A DNA stretch of 64,000 nt from Gamsiella multidivaricata (lineage: Eukaryota > Mortierellomycota > Mortierellomycetes > Mortierellales > Mortierellaceae): positions 1 to 64,000 of the forward strand of contig NW_026251838.1 in NCBI RefSeq assembly GCF_025024155.1. Reading direction: 5' to 3'. Each line of letters opens with the position of its first letter. Position 1 is the stretch's first letter. A program made the translations under genes and the position numbers. The notes beneath the pieces are model-generated. The model was not told the DNA's origin and did not search any database. It worked only from the letters and a program-made list of their open reading frames with translations. Of the stretch, positions 11,409 to 21,942 are shown in pieces.

Positions 11409-12293
11409 TTAAGCAATGGTCGAGCGCCAGCTGCGGGCCCGCTCAAAACCGTTATGACCGAACTGGTAATCCAAGATAGTTTTCTGAATTTCCTCCCGAG
11501 TGTTCATCACAAATGGTCCGTGCTGGAATATCGGCTCCTTCAAGGGCTCGCCCGCGATCACCACAAAATGTGCATCCTCGTCCTTGGTCCGAATCTTGAT
11601 CGTCTCCGCACCATCCTCCGAAAACGTAAGAGTATGGTGTGCCTTGCCCTCGAACTCCTGGTCTCCAACAAAGGCTGTGCCCTTGAGCACATAGATGAAT
11701 CCGGTGTAGCTGGCAGGGATCGACTGCTCGACCGTCTTGTTCTTGTCCATCTTGAAATCCAGATACATAGTGGGCGTGCGAGTGTAAACCTTGCTCTCTA
11801 CGCCATGCGACTCGCCCGCAATGACCTTGATGGTGACACCTTCCTCAGGCGTAGCACGAGGGATCTCATTGTCGAGCAGTTCCTGGTATTGAGGCTCGCA
11901 CATCTTGTGGTCCTTGGGCAAGTTAATCCAGAGCTGTAGACCGTGGGCACGGGTCTGAGACTTAACTGGCATTTCCGAGTGAACAATACCGCGTCCGGCG
12001 GTCATCCACTGCAGGTCGCCAGGCCCGATGGTTCCCTTGTGTCCTGCAAAGTCCTCATGCTGGAACTGGCCCTCAAGCATGTAGGTCACGGTTTCGAAGC
12101 CGCGGTGAGGATGGTCAGGGAAACCACCGTTCTTGTCGACATTGAATTCGTCGAGCATGAGGAAAGGATCGTGGTTGCGAAGTTCAGGACGGCCGATGGA
12201 TCGGCGGACTCGTGCACCAGCACCCTCGCCTTGTTCACGAGAGAGAACAGACTTGACAATGGATCTTGAGGTTCTGGTGAGAGTTGAAACCAT
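11409..12293 (-). CDS. Pirin-like bicupin protein
   Basis: Single-exon gene for 294 residues. Pirins are Fe-binding cupins found in nucleus or cytosol, acting as transcription cofactors or, in some members, as quercetinase-like dioxygenases. The N-terminal cupin shows the signature FPDHPHRGFETVTYMLEG with the metal-ligand His pair, followed by GDLQWMTAGRGIVHSEMP with the third His and the Glu. The C-terminal cupin region (SYTGFIYVLKG, then AHFVVIAGEPLKEPIFQHGP) is typical. The ATG at 12293 was chosen because the upstream open frame lacks pirin similarity and is T-rich. No intron is needed. Strong family call; precise role unknown. Confidence 0.93.
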   Translation of the reverse strand: MVSTLTRTSRSIVKSVLSREQGEGAGARVRRSIGRPELRNHDPFLMLDEFNVDKNGGFPDHPHRGFETVTYMLEGQFQHEDFAGHKGTIGPGDLQWMTAGRGIVHSEMPVKSQTRAHGLQLWINLPKDHKMCEPQYQELLDNEIPRATPEEGVTIKVIAGESHGVESKVYTRTPTMYLDFKMDKNKTVEQSIPASYTGFIYVLKGTAFVGDQEFEGKAHHTLTFSEDGAETIKIRTKDEDAHFVVIAGEPLKEPIFQHGPFVMNTREEIQKTILDYQFGHNGFERARSWRSTIA

Positions 12294-13492
12294 GATAGAG
12301 CTGGTTTGCTGTGGGGAGTGTATTAAAGTGCTTGTAGGGGTGAAGTGTCTAGATAGCAGAGTAAAGTGTTGTGTATCGATGCCGATGTCGATGTCGATAT
12401 GAGAAAACTGGTTGCTTTTTTGATGAGAAAAGTTGGAGTTGGTCAATCTGTGGGGCCTTTTTATACTTTTTATTCCCCTCCCTTTGGAACAAACTTTCTG
12501 ACCAATTGACTTCTGTAAGCAGCTCCAACTCCGACAAGCCACCAGGAGTGCTTACTGAACAAGCTTTGCTTTCCTTTTTTGAGCCGCGTAGAATAATCTA
12601 CAAGGGATGCCAGCTTAATCACCAACGCGTCCTAGATATTTCTCTCACCAATTCATCAGCACAAAAAAAAAAAGGACCAAGCATATTGCCGAAGCATAAA
12701 GCAACTCATAGTTCACTCGAGTACATTCAACTGTCCCAAAAGCATGATCCATGGTAGGTGCTTCAGACAGCTATCATGATCCTTGCTGACAAAAAACATC
12801 CCCAAGACCATCCATCAGTATCTTTCGTCTTTGCGGCCTGTCCTCTAAGACAATGCTGGGCTGCATTCGGTTCTTTAAGATCCGAAAGGTTATTCGCTTT
12901 TATCAGAAGGCGCACGTCATTTCGGTCGGGACATAAAGCGTCTCGAGGGGGAGGTAAATATCGCCAGGTCAACATCGCCGATTGGAATGATCAGTCTTCC
13001 CTCTCCAAAGTCGCCGCAAAGCCTATCTAAAGCCAATACCATTGAACGGCGGCGGTAGAGCATGGGAGGTGGATTTCATTCTTATCGTCAATCCATTGAC
13101 CTAGACAGAATACACAAGTAGATGAAGTCCAAAAAAAATATATATAAAAGTTCCTCGGGAGCTTAGTACTCTGAATTATTACAGAGTTCAATTTCTGAAC
13201 CCGTCGATCCTGTATCTGCATCTTTTCATAGCGTCGCTGGTTCTTTTATACGACGAATAAAGGGAAAAAAAAGAAAATAAGCCTGTGATAACTCAAGAAA
13301 CCTCATCTCTATTCTAAGCCCCGCAACGCGATGATGATGATGAAGATAACGAAGATACTTAGATCTTTCAATATCTAGAACCCGGCGTTTTTTTGTATTA
13401 TCATGTTTAATTACCAGTGCTATTTATTACATCGAAGAAAAAAAAAAATTCTACCATCCCTTGCCTCTAAGGAGCCATTCTAGTCTTATCGC
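12294..13492. other. Intergenic, about 1.2 kb
   Basis: No convincing gene. Contains several A tracts (12661, 13264, 13438) and a short (gat)n run near 13330. It holds the pirin promoter and the 3' end of the RING gene. Confidence 0.55.
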
Positions 13493-15633
13493 TTAATCCA
13501 ACGGTTCGATAGCAGGTAGCGATGCATCGTTCGCATTCTGGGTGTTGTAACCTGTGTTCGTTCCGCTGTTCCTGTTATTCGAAGTAGTGGTGCTTCTATT
13601 GCCGCTGTTGCTGTTGCTGTTGCTGTTACTGTTGCTATCGTTATTGTCATTGCGTTCAGTCGGGAATGCTCCTGGGAGGTCCATGAAGGATCTAGCACCG
13701 GTCTCAGTGCCATTGCCCCCACCCGCAGCTGAAGGTGCGCTAGTGGCGCTGCTGTTTCCAGAGGGTGACTGGTGTCCTTCCGCATGTCTTTCGTCGCTGC
13801 CACTAACCAGCGAGAATCGGCTATAACCATATAAACATATATATGGTCAGTGGGTCTGCACATAAATATCATCCACAAAAGTATAAACGTGGCGTCCCTT
13901 TTTTTCGCATTACCATGTGGGGCATGTTCCGCTGACTTTGAGCCAAGGCTTGATACAATCTTCATGAAAGATATGTTTGCATGGCAATTGCAGCAGATTG
14001 TCCTCCTTTGCGAACTCGTCCTTGCAAACGCTGCATTCCGTCTTTGCCTCTACTCATGAATAAATCGAATAAGTCGTTTCATGTCCATGGTCAGTTTAAA
14101 AAAAGAAAAAAAAAGAAAAAAAAAGGGGGATAGTTTATCTACTGAATTCCATAAAACCCCTTCCTTACCCAGTTCTTCATCCGTCAACTTGTGATGGGGT
14201 ATATTATCGATAATCTCGTCCGTGGCTCCAACTGGACCATGCTGGCGACTAGGGCGAGATCAAACCAGTAAAAATAAAACAATAAGTAGCACATTTCTAA
14301 AAAAAAAAAAAAAAAAAAAAACTCCCCACCACACGACATTGCGGCACTTTTCAGCACAAAGGCGAATTCAAATGTCAAAGTCCTTACTTTTGCAGTTCCA
14401 TCATCTGTGAGATAATATCGTCAAGCCCTCCTTGTCCCCACGCATAGTCACCAGGGTTACCGGCAATCGGGAAGAATCCTCCACCACCTCCGCCCATGGG
14501 CCCACCAAAAACCCCACCGCCAAAACCGGGACTTCCCTGCAGTGCGGCAGGATCAGTTGTGTAGTGCACCTCGATCCCAAGACGATTCAGCAACCTGAAC
14601 AAGATGAAATTTTGAGCGTCAGGTGAATGCAGTAAAAAAAATTCTGGCATGTTCTACAGCAGCCTGCTTCTTCATACATACCCTGATATGAACGATGGCG
14701 GGCTATGCCATTGTGGCCCCGGTTGCTGCTGTTGCTGTTGTTGTCGTTGTGGTTCCTGTTGACCTTCCTGACCATCTCTTGTAGAGATAGGATGCGAATC
14801 CTCGTGCTGCTGCTGCTGCTGCTGCTGCTGCTGTGACTGACTTCCCGAGGAGGGAGTACGGGTTGTGGTGCCCATAGGTCCCGTGTTAAAGATAATTTGT
14901 GTACCACTGCTGTAAACGGGTCCCTGCTGCCCCTGGAATGGGCTCTGTTGCTGCTGTGAAGCCCTCTGCGGAGTCGCAATCGCCTGAAAGAGTTGAAATA
15001 GGTCGTTAAGGTTGATAGATTCCGTGAACCCTGGGCCCTCCTGGCTGCCGCTACGATCCCCTCCAGCACCACCAGCGGTTGCAGGCTCAGGCTGTATGAA
15101 CGTGCGCGGGTCATTATCGGCTTCAATCTGTCCAAAGTATCAAACATAGAATGCAAATCCTGATTGTCAGCACCATGCCGGCTTTTTTTTTTTTCCTTTC
15201 TTTCTTTCTTTCTTTCTTTCTTTTCAAAAAAGTTTGTTCTCGGTATCCAGAAAGGCATTACCTTTTCTACAAACTCGTTATGACAATGAGGACACATTGG
15301 ATCCGGCACCATCATCGGTGTGATCTCTCGTTGACACTAAGTTCGCAATGATAAATCGAATACACAGGATGCTACTCGGTCAGCATATAAGTCTACATTA
15401 CAGTCTTCGATCGCTATGCAAGGTCAAGAAAAAAAAACATTTGCCTGGTGGCACCAATAGTCGTTCGTGTGCTGCTGTCGCGCCGCAGCACTGTCTGTTG
15501 AGGTCGTCGTGGGCTCAGCATTCGTCGAGGTGTTATGAGGAGAGCGAGTACTATCGTTGGGGTTGTCTCTGATATGGTTGTTGTCCTGCTCGCTCTGGTT
15601 CTGACCCAAGGCGTAATTGTCCTCATGCTCCAT
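13493..15633 (-). CDS. RNF126/RNF115-like RING-H2 E3 ubiquitin ligase
   Basis: Predicted ubiquitin ligase of the RNF126/RNF115 type, which in animals handles mislocalised hydrophobic proteins and trafficking cargo. Exons: 15633-15445, 15336-15262, 15127-14682, 14594-14388, 14248-14169, 14049-13914, 13820-13493; 486 residues. An N-terminal zinc ribbon uses C61, C64, C78 and C81 (WCHQCQ, then CPHC). The middle is Gln/Gly-rich disorder. EIIDNIPHHKLTDEEL leads into the RING-H2 domain at about 338-380: CSVC, LPCKHIFHEDC, PWLKVSGTCPTC. The tail is Ser/Asn-rich. The first intron has a GC donor instead of GT; phase and the joined motif WCHQ-CQRE support it. Only 181 bp separate the start from the end of the next gene. 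Confidence 0.9.
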
Positions 15634-15814
15634 GGTTGGTGAGAGTGAATGAAGAGTAAATGAGAAAAGTGGAATGAGTTGCGGCAAGAAAAACCGTGGT
15701 GTGTTGAAAATATTTGTATGTGGGGAAACGGCCTCGGTATGACCTCATGGCATGGCACCAAGACATTAAAAGTTTCAGTGTTGTACTTCATTTGGCAAAT
15801 GCTATGCATCTACT

Positions 15815-16828
15815 CTAGAACAAAAATGTGCGACGTTGGCGCTGACGCAGCGGTGGTGGTGGTGGTAGTGTTTCCTCCTCAGACATATCCGATTCCAAAT
15901 CCCCTGCCTGCGTGAACGAGTGCTGCACAATGCCCCCGGGAGTGTCAGTAAACGCGTAGTAGTCCGCCACGCACGAACTGACAATCGTCGGATAATACGG
16001 GTGCCAACTCACATCTCGCGCAGCATAGTCCGAGGGCTGGTCTGCTTTTAAGTACCGCTGGAACGCCTTACGGGTGTCCAGTGTTCGAACGAGCGTACCA
16101 TCCAAACGGTAGATCGCAACCTTGCCATCTGAGCTTCCGGTGTAGAGGTATCGTTGGCCTGTCGTGTGCGCTGGTGAGAAATGACAGCGGATCAGCGTTT
16201 TCAACACCTTGTGTCCTTGAAATGCCATCACAGAACAGTCGCCCTGAGCATAGATTCGAGTAAGAGAATGGAGTTAAAAAAAACTGTCCGAGACGATTAG
16301 GAGATAGTTGTCAATGTGAGGAGCGTACCGGAACTTTGTATGATCTGCGTCCAGTATAGCGGTCCGTCCTGTAATCAAATCCAGTGTTCTTGGGCTTGGG
16401 AAGCTCTGCATACTCTCGTCTCGAATGCATCATTCGTAGATCCCAGAGAAGCATCTTCTGGTCCTTGCCGTTACTAGCCAAGTACCGGTTGTCGCCCTTT
16501 GAAGTAACATAAGTGATACCCTCAGAATGGCCTACAAGGACACCCGACGGTGTACTGTATCTCCCTGCGCTCATCGACCGACGGTCCCTAAGAGCGGATG
16601 AGCGAAGGATGGTTAATCGATCTTCATTATCATTCATGGCTCGGGTCTGGTAAAAAAGTTCCGCGACCCGTTTTCCTTACCAAACTTTGACAAGGCGGTC
16701 ATCGCTACCGCTGAATAAAACTTGAGAGGACGATGGCTCTGCAAAGCACACGGCATTGACATCGCCGTTATGAGCTTCGACCGAATGTAGTACCGTCCTT
16801 GACTCAATGTCGTACACTATCCGTAGAA

Positions 16829-16861
<33 letters not shown>

Positions 16862-18396
16862 GTTAGGGCAGGCAGTTCAAGCGTAGAGTCGTACCGATAA
16901 GATGAGCAAAAGGACTTACCATAAATCCGACCCCTGCCTCCGGCAACAATCTCCCTTCCGTCTCCTGAGAAACGAACAGACCACAGCTAATATACGCAAG
17001 CAATGGATGCATATGCAAATCATCAGTGCCAGACACATTTTCAGCTTGAGAAACTGCGCTATCTTTCATCACGTTGTGCCATCATGATTTTGCATACCCC
17101 TTCCCCATCTTCGTCAGTCGAAAAGTCCAGCTGGTGGTGAGTAGCAGGCGCGTCTGCCGCAGTCCGCGTTAGATACACATAAGGGGTGATACTGGAGTAG
17201 ATCAGCCAGTGGTTATCAAGAGACAAGTTGTGGTCGGTGATGGTCCAGCGTCCTGGCATGCCCTGGATCACCCTCTCACGAATCAGCTTGTTCCCGGCCG
17301 TCTTATAGATGCGAAGCTGAAAGTCTCTATCGCAGGTCGCAAACAGAGACCTGCATATGTAGAAAGATAGCAATGCGTTAAAATGATGAACTAGTCAATG
17401 GCAATAAAATCATTTGGGAATAGGGGCAGCGAATGCTGCGCAACGGCCACCGATCGATCCTTACCCGTCCTCGGAGTACTGACCAGAGTACGCGGCCGCA
17501 TTGTAGACATCGATAACCCTACCAGGGTTATCGGGCAAAATGGACTATCCCAAAAGAGTTTCATTGTTAGTTACTTACGCACTCTTTCATCCAGCAGCAG
17601 GACAATACGGCTGAATGGCACTTCAGCATTTACCTCTCCAAGACCCAGAGGATTGATAGAACGGGGTTTAAGCTCCCTCATCCACAGCCTTCGTGCAATA
17701 CTCTTCTTCTTGAAGTCCTTTGCTGGAATATAGGCTGAGTCTACTCGTCCGAACTCTCCAGAGTTGAGAAGCTCAATCCCTTTTTCACGATCAGGTTCTG
17801 GGATGGGAGAGGGCGTCCTGGGAGGGCGACGTACGGTCGACATGCGGCTTCGGCCTTGCAGAGCCCGCATGATCTCCACCACTACAAAGCGGAAATGGAC
17901 CGTTAGTGCTTGTTGTTCGATAAGGAATAATCTCTTGTCATAACAATGCGCAATGCGAAGATGAACACCTTACATTGATGGATTCTGGTAGGCTGTCCCT
18001 CTACTTGATATTCCAAAAGAGTCAACCATTTGTCAGAAACGAGACAGACACAGACACAACGATACCAGTGGCAGTACAAATCCTCAAGTCCCGTTTACCT
18101 CCGTCCCCTAACAGGTCTGCCAGATCGATTGTCGTAGTGCCATCACCGTCATCGTCCTCATCCTCATCCATAAAGATATCGTCCTCGTCGTGGCTCTCGT
18201 CATTGTCGTCTTCCTCAGCGTAGTCATAGATATCAACTTCAATATCCTCTCCATCGTCATCATCCCCATCCTCATCCTCATCCTCATCCTCTTCACCGTC
18301 ATCGTCATCCTCTGCCGCTTCTTCGTACTGGTAGTCTTCGTCGCCCTCGTCCTCGTCGTCCTCCATATGAGCACGGTTCTCCTCGTTGTTGTTCAT
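15815..18396 (-). CDS. DCAF11/LEC14B-like WD40 protein
   Basis: WD-repeat protein of the DCAF11 (WDR23)/LEC14B family, substrate receptors of CUL4-DDB1 ligases in other organisms. Exons: 18396-18099, 18000-17974, 17881-17583, 17544-17465, 17350-17098, 16986-16920, 16816-16681, 16587-16329, 16243-15815; 615 residues. Residues 1-100 are extremely acidic (Asp/Glu runs). The propeller shows NAAAYSGQYSEDGSLF, GRWTITDHNLS, LWSVRFSGDGREIVAGG, VLFSGSDDRLVKVWDRR, RYLASNGKDQKMLLWDLR and RYLYTGSSDGKVAIYRLDG, all family blocks. Exon 2 is a 27-nt microexon. The 17582-17545 intron would be only 38 nt; a 60-nt alternative (GTAAGT donor, acceptor before 17521) also keeps frame but loses the family-like LPDNPG. 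Confidence 0.87.
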
Positions 18397-18714
18397 TTGA
18401 AGCAAAAGAAGGGCTGTTTAAAGGATGTTTCTAGGACTTTAGGGATTTCAGGGATTTCCCAAGACTGAGAGCTGAAAAACTGCCGGAAAGTATAGGAAGA
18501 GGAGGTAAAGAGGAAAAAAGGCAAAGACGATGTCGAAAGACCTGAGAAGGAATGGCGAAAACGCTTCAACGTGACGGTACTCCCTTGAAGCAGCCAATCA
18601 CAGGCGGCCTCCTCTCCGAGACGCCCAAACCTTATTTTATCTCGATCCGTGTATTGAACAAAGGCCTTCGTGTTTTATTACTGAACTTGCATCCGAACTC
18701 GTTTATCTGTCACT
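18397..18714. other. Short spacer between DCAF11-like and RanBP3-like genes
   Basis: 318 bp with no gene seen. It must hold the DCAF11-like promoter and the RanBP3-like 3' UTR. Confidence 0.6.
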
Positions 18715-20932
18715 TCATTCCTTCAGGACAACAGAGGTGCCTCTTCGGCTTGTTTGCCGTTCCGTAGTGCGCTTGATACTCTCGACAATCTCCATTGCTA
18801 CAGTTGCGTCCTTGACCTACAGTTGCGAAAAAAGAGGGAAGGCAATATCTTTGTCAAGATAAAACACCTCGTGCAGTTGCAGCGATTTTGACAAAATAGC
18901 ATGTGCAGTAAGCAGAAACAGCGAGAGAAGGACTGACCTTGAGCAAGAATGAAATGGGTTTTCCTTCTTCAATGCCGATGAAGCGCACGTATTTCTCACC
19001 AGTGATAACCACATTCATATCCGGAAAGATGGCGACATTGAGAATAAGGCGCAAGACGCCGTCAGTTCTCATCACTGTCGAGAATTAAGCAACGACAGCA
19101 CGTTAGTCGGAACAACATAGTAATCTAACGCGATAAAGACACCAAGGAACATGAATATGCCGTTTTTACCTAGACGCGCCAGCTTCGTGTCCTTTCGGCT
19201 AACATTGACCTTGAAGGTTCCCTTTCCTCTCTCCTTCCAGGCATGGTTCTTTTCCGTATCAGCGTAAAGTTTCCCTTTGGTTTGGTAGATATTCATCTCA
19301 TCCTCTTCGCCCGTATGCACTATAACGATGGTGGGCAGGTCTTAGTGTTAGAAACCCCTTGGAAAGCAAATAGCCAATTGGCGTCTTCTTTTTGTCGACA
19401 TCTCTTACCGTCGATCTGATCAGCATTAGTGAAAGCCCCGGCACCAAAGCTATGCTCATCATCCTCTCCTTGCTCTGGGTCTCTATCATTGTCTCCCACA
19501 TCCTGCGACAGAAGCGATCCAAAATCAGCCCGTTCCTGGGAGCTTTCCTGGTCGATAAACGATCCTGATGTGAAGCTTGCTTCCTTGCCAAAGCCGTGTT
19601 TTCCCCCAAACGTGCTGAAGGAACCCGAAAATGTGGGCTGCGATGCTGAGGAGAACGCCTAAGTGCGATAATACGAAATGGAGTCGTCAGGACACATAGA
19701 ATCGTCCGGCATACTGCCAATTGTTATAGAAGCCCATTTGGAAAGCACATACTGAAGTCGATGGATTGGCGCCGGCAGTGGATCCAAGGACTGATTTGGT
19801 CCCAAAGATACTTCCGGCAGTTGAGTCGGTGGCAGCTCCTGAACTTGCGCCAAATCCAGAGGTGCTTGTTGTGCTCGACTGGCCAAAAATGCTCTTTGCA
19901 GATTCGCCTCCAAAGACATTCGTCGAGGACGCTGCAGTCGCAAAGGGACTGACTGAGGACGCGTTTCCAAATCCGCCAGAGAAAGGAGCAGGTTTGCTGT
20001 CGAAGATATTGGTGTTTGCCACAGCAGCAAAAGGACTTGCTGTTGAAGTTGCATTCAGGCCCTTCAACGTTGCACTCGAGCTGCCGAATACACTCTCCGT
20101 AGGCTTGACGCTGGCAAAAGGGCTGGAGACTGAGGTGTTTGCTGATTCTGCCTCCTGATCACCAACGGATGAAGGGGTTGATTCGGTGTCGATGGGTGTG
20201 TCTGTTTTAGCAGCCGGTTGCTGCGAGCTCTCATCCTGTGTTACGTCGTCGTTGCTTCCCTGATCGCTCTCCACATCATCCATGTCCTTGCTCTGGTGCT
20301 CTGAACTTTCAGCCGTCTTGACGTCCTCCAGAGGCATTGTCTTGAGATTCCGTTGGATCTGCTTGACCTCTGCCCTGGATACAGCCTCATCAGCTTCAAC
20401 CTCAGGCTTACTATCGGGGACAGAGAAAGAGATGCCAGACAGCAATAGGTCAGGACAATCAAAGAAAGCGTAATCGATATTGACCACCACCAAAATGGTC
20501 CAGACAAAATGCAGCAGCAACACTGAACTTGCATTTTCTTTGGTGGCACCTCCTCGGAGTTGGCTTCGGTCTCAGGTTTGGCTCCGGTAGACTAATCATT
20601 CGCCATGAAAGAAGGTCAGTGATCTGTTGATGGCTTCTCCTTGCTTGCTAGCTCATGCCTCGCGTGATTCCTAAAGGACATGCGGGTATGCGGGGTTCCT
20701 CAACGAGGAGTGGCCACTCACCAACACTCCTTCGCCCTGCTTCTCAAGCGCCTCTAGTTCGTCCCTTTTTCTCTTTGCGTGCTCATCTATTGGGGAGGGA
20801 GGAAAAAACGATTGGGATTAGTTAGCATCAAACGCCCGACGCGAAACAGAGTTGGTGAAGAACACGACTTTGTCGAGTGTCCTCGTTGATACCTTGAGAT
20901 GGCGACTCGATGCGGTTGATGGGACTCGACAT
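18715..20932 (-). CDS. RanBP3/Yrb2-like Ran-binding nucleoporin-type protein
   Basis: Nuclear protein with FG motifs and a C-terminal Ran-binding domain. RanBP3/Yrb2 assist Crm1-dependent nuclear export; Nup2/Nup50 are the alternative match. Exons: 20932-20893, 20786-20722, 20591-20524, 20410-19753, 19658-19409, 19319-19170, 19074-18938, 18816-18715; about 489 residues. The N terminus has KRKRDELEALEKQGEG and PPKKMQV (basic, NLS-like). The middle has spaced FG or SPFA units (SIFGQSS, SGFGASS, SIFGTKS). The RanBD shows GEEDEMNIYQTKGKLYA, WKERGKGTFKVNVS and KYVRFIGIEEGKPISFLLKVKD. The junction 20524/20410 is the weakest: the donor is non-consensus, and 20529/20406 also keeps frame. Whether it is Yrb2 or Nup50 cannot be settled from sequence alone. 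Confidence 0.83.
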
Positions 20933-21942
20933 TGGGATACGGTGCGATCAGATTAGAGTGAATGGACGAGATAAAATCGGAGGAAGAAATGGGCGGAGCA
21001 GCAACAAGAGGAGGAGGGAGAGGTGGAGGAGTAGAGCGGTGGAGCGAATGTTCGTTTGTTTTGATGAGAGAGGGGGAGGGGGAAGGGGAAGGGGAAGGAG
21101 GTGAGTCTGGTTCGATCACTTTTGTTACATGTGGTCCTTGTCGGGTGGGTGTGCTACGTCACAGATCAATCCTTCGTATATAGCTGCTGTGCACTCTGAG
21201 GATGCCAGACTGAACAGAAGAATTGACCAGATCACTGCCAGGGTATGTTTATTGGACCTAGACTGCACTGAACTACCAAAGCGGGGATTGAAAGAAAGAG
21301 GACAGGTTGGGCAAGTGGACGTCGGGGGTAGCAACAAACAGCGTTGCGATTGAGTCGAAGAATTGAAGAGAAGAGACAGGGTAGACTGAACAAGAGGAAT
21401 ATCGGCACAGTCAAGTGCGCACGTGAGGGGGGGAGGGGAGAGTGAGAGAGAGAGAAAGAGAGAGTGCGAGTGCGAGGGAGGGAAAAAGAAGGAGAGGATG
21501 TTGAAAGAGGAGTGAGTACGCGAAAGAAGGAAAGAAGGCCGATTGTCGTCCTCGTTACGAGCGAGTCTGTGGTCCCATTATCGGGGTGTATACGCGTGTG
21601 CTTGAGGGAGCTGTCTGATCGGTCTGATCTGCACCAAAAATGGATCGGACATCTGCAATTAAGTTTCCCTTTTTCCCACCCTCCTTCTTCCTGCCCACTC
21701 ACAGCACTCCATCCGTTCCCATCAAACTGAATAACTCATAAAACGAACTCCGTCCGCCCGTCTTTCCCTTCTCCCCTTCTCTCTTTCTTCCTTCACCACT
21801 CCTCTCCTCTCCTCTCCTCTCCCTCTCTTTCTTCCTCGCACACCCATTTCACCTGTTTATATATATACATATCTATCTATATACTTTATATATTTATATC
21901 CGTCGCTTGTTTGGCTATAAAAACACGCTTCGTTGGTTTCCA
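20933..21942. promoter_or_regulatory. Divergent promoter region, RanBP3-like (-) and dipeptidyl-peptidase (+)
   Basis: 1.0 kb between two divergent starts. Purine-rich GAGGGA/GAAGGG stretches at 21000-21100 and 21420-21530, a CT-rich block at 21760-21840, and an AT-rich run at 21858-21900. A TATA-like CTATAAAAA lies at 21915-21923. Confidence 0.6.
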
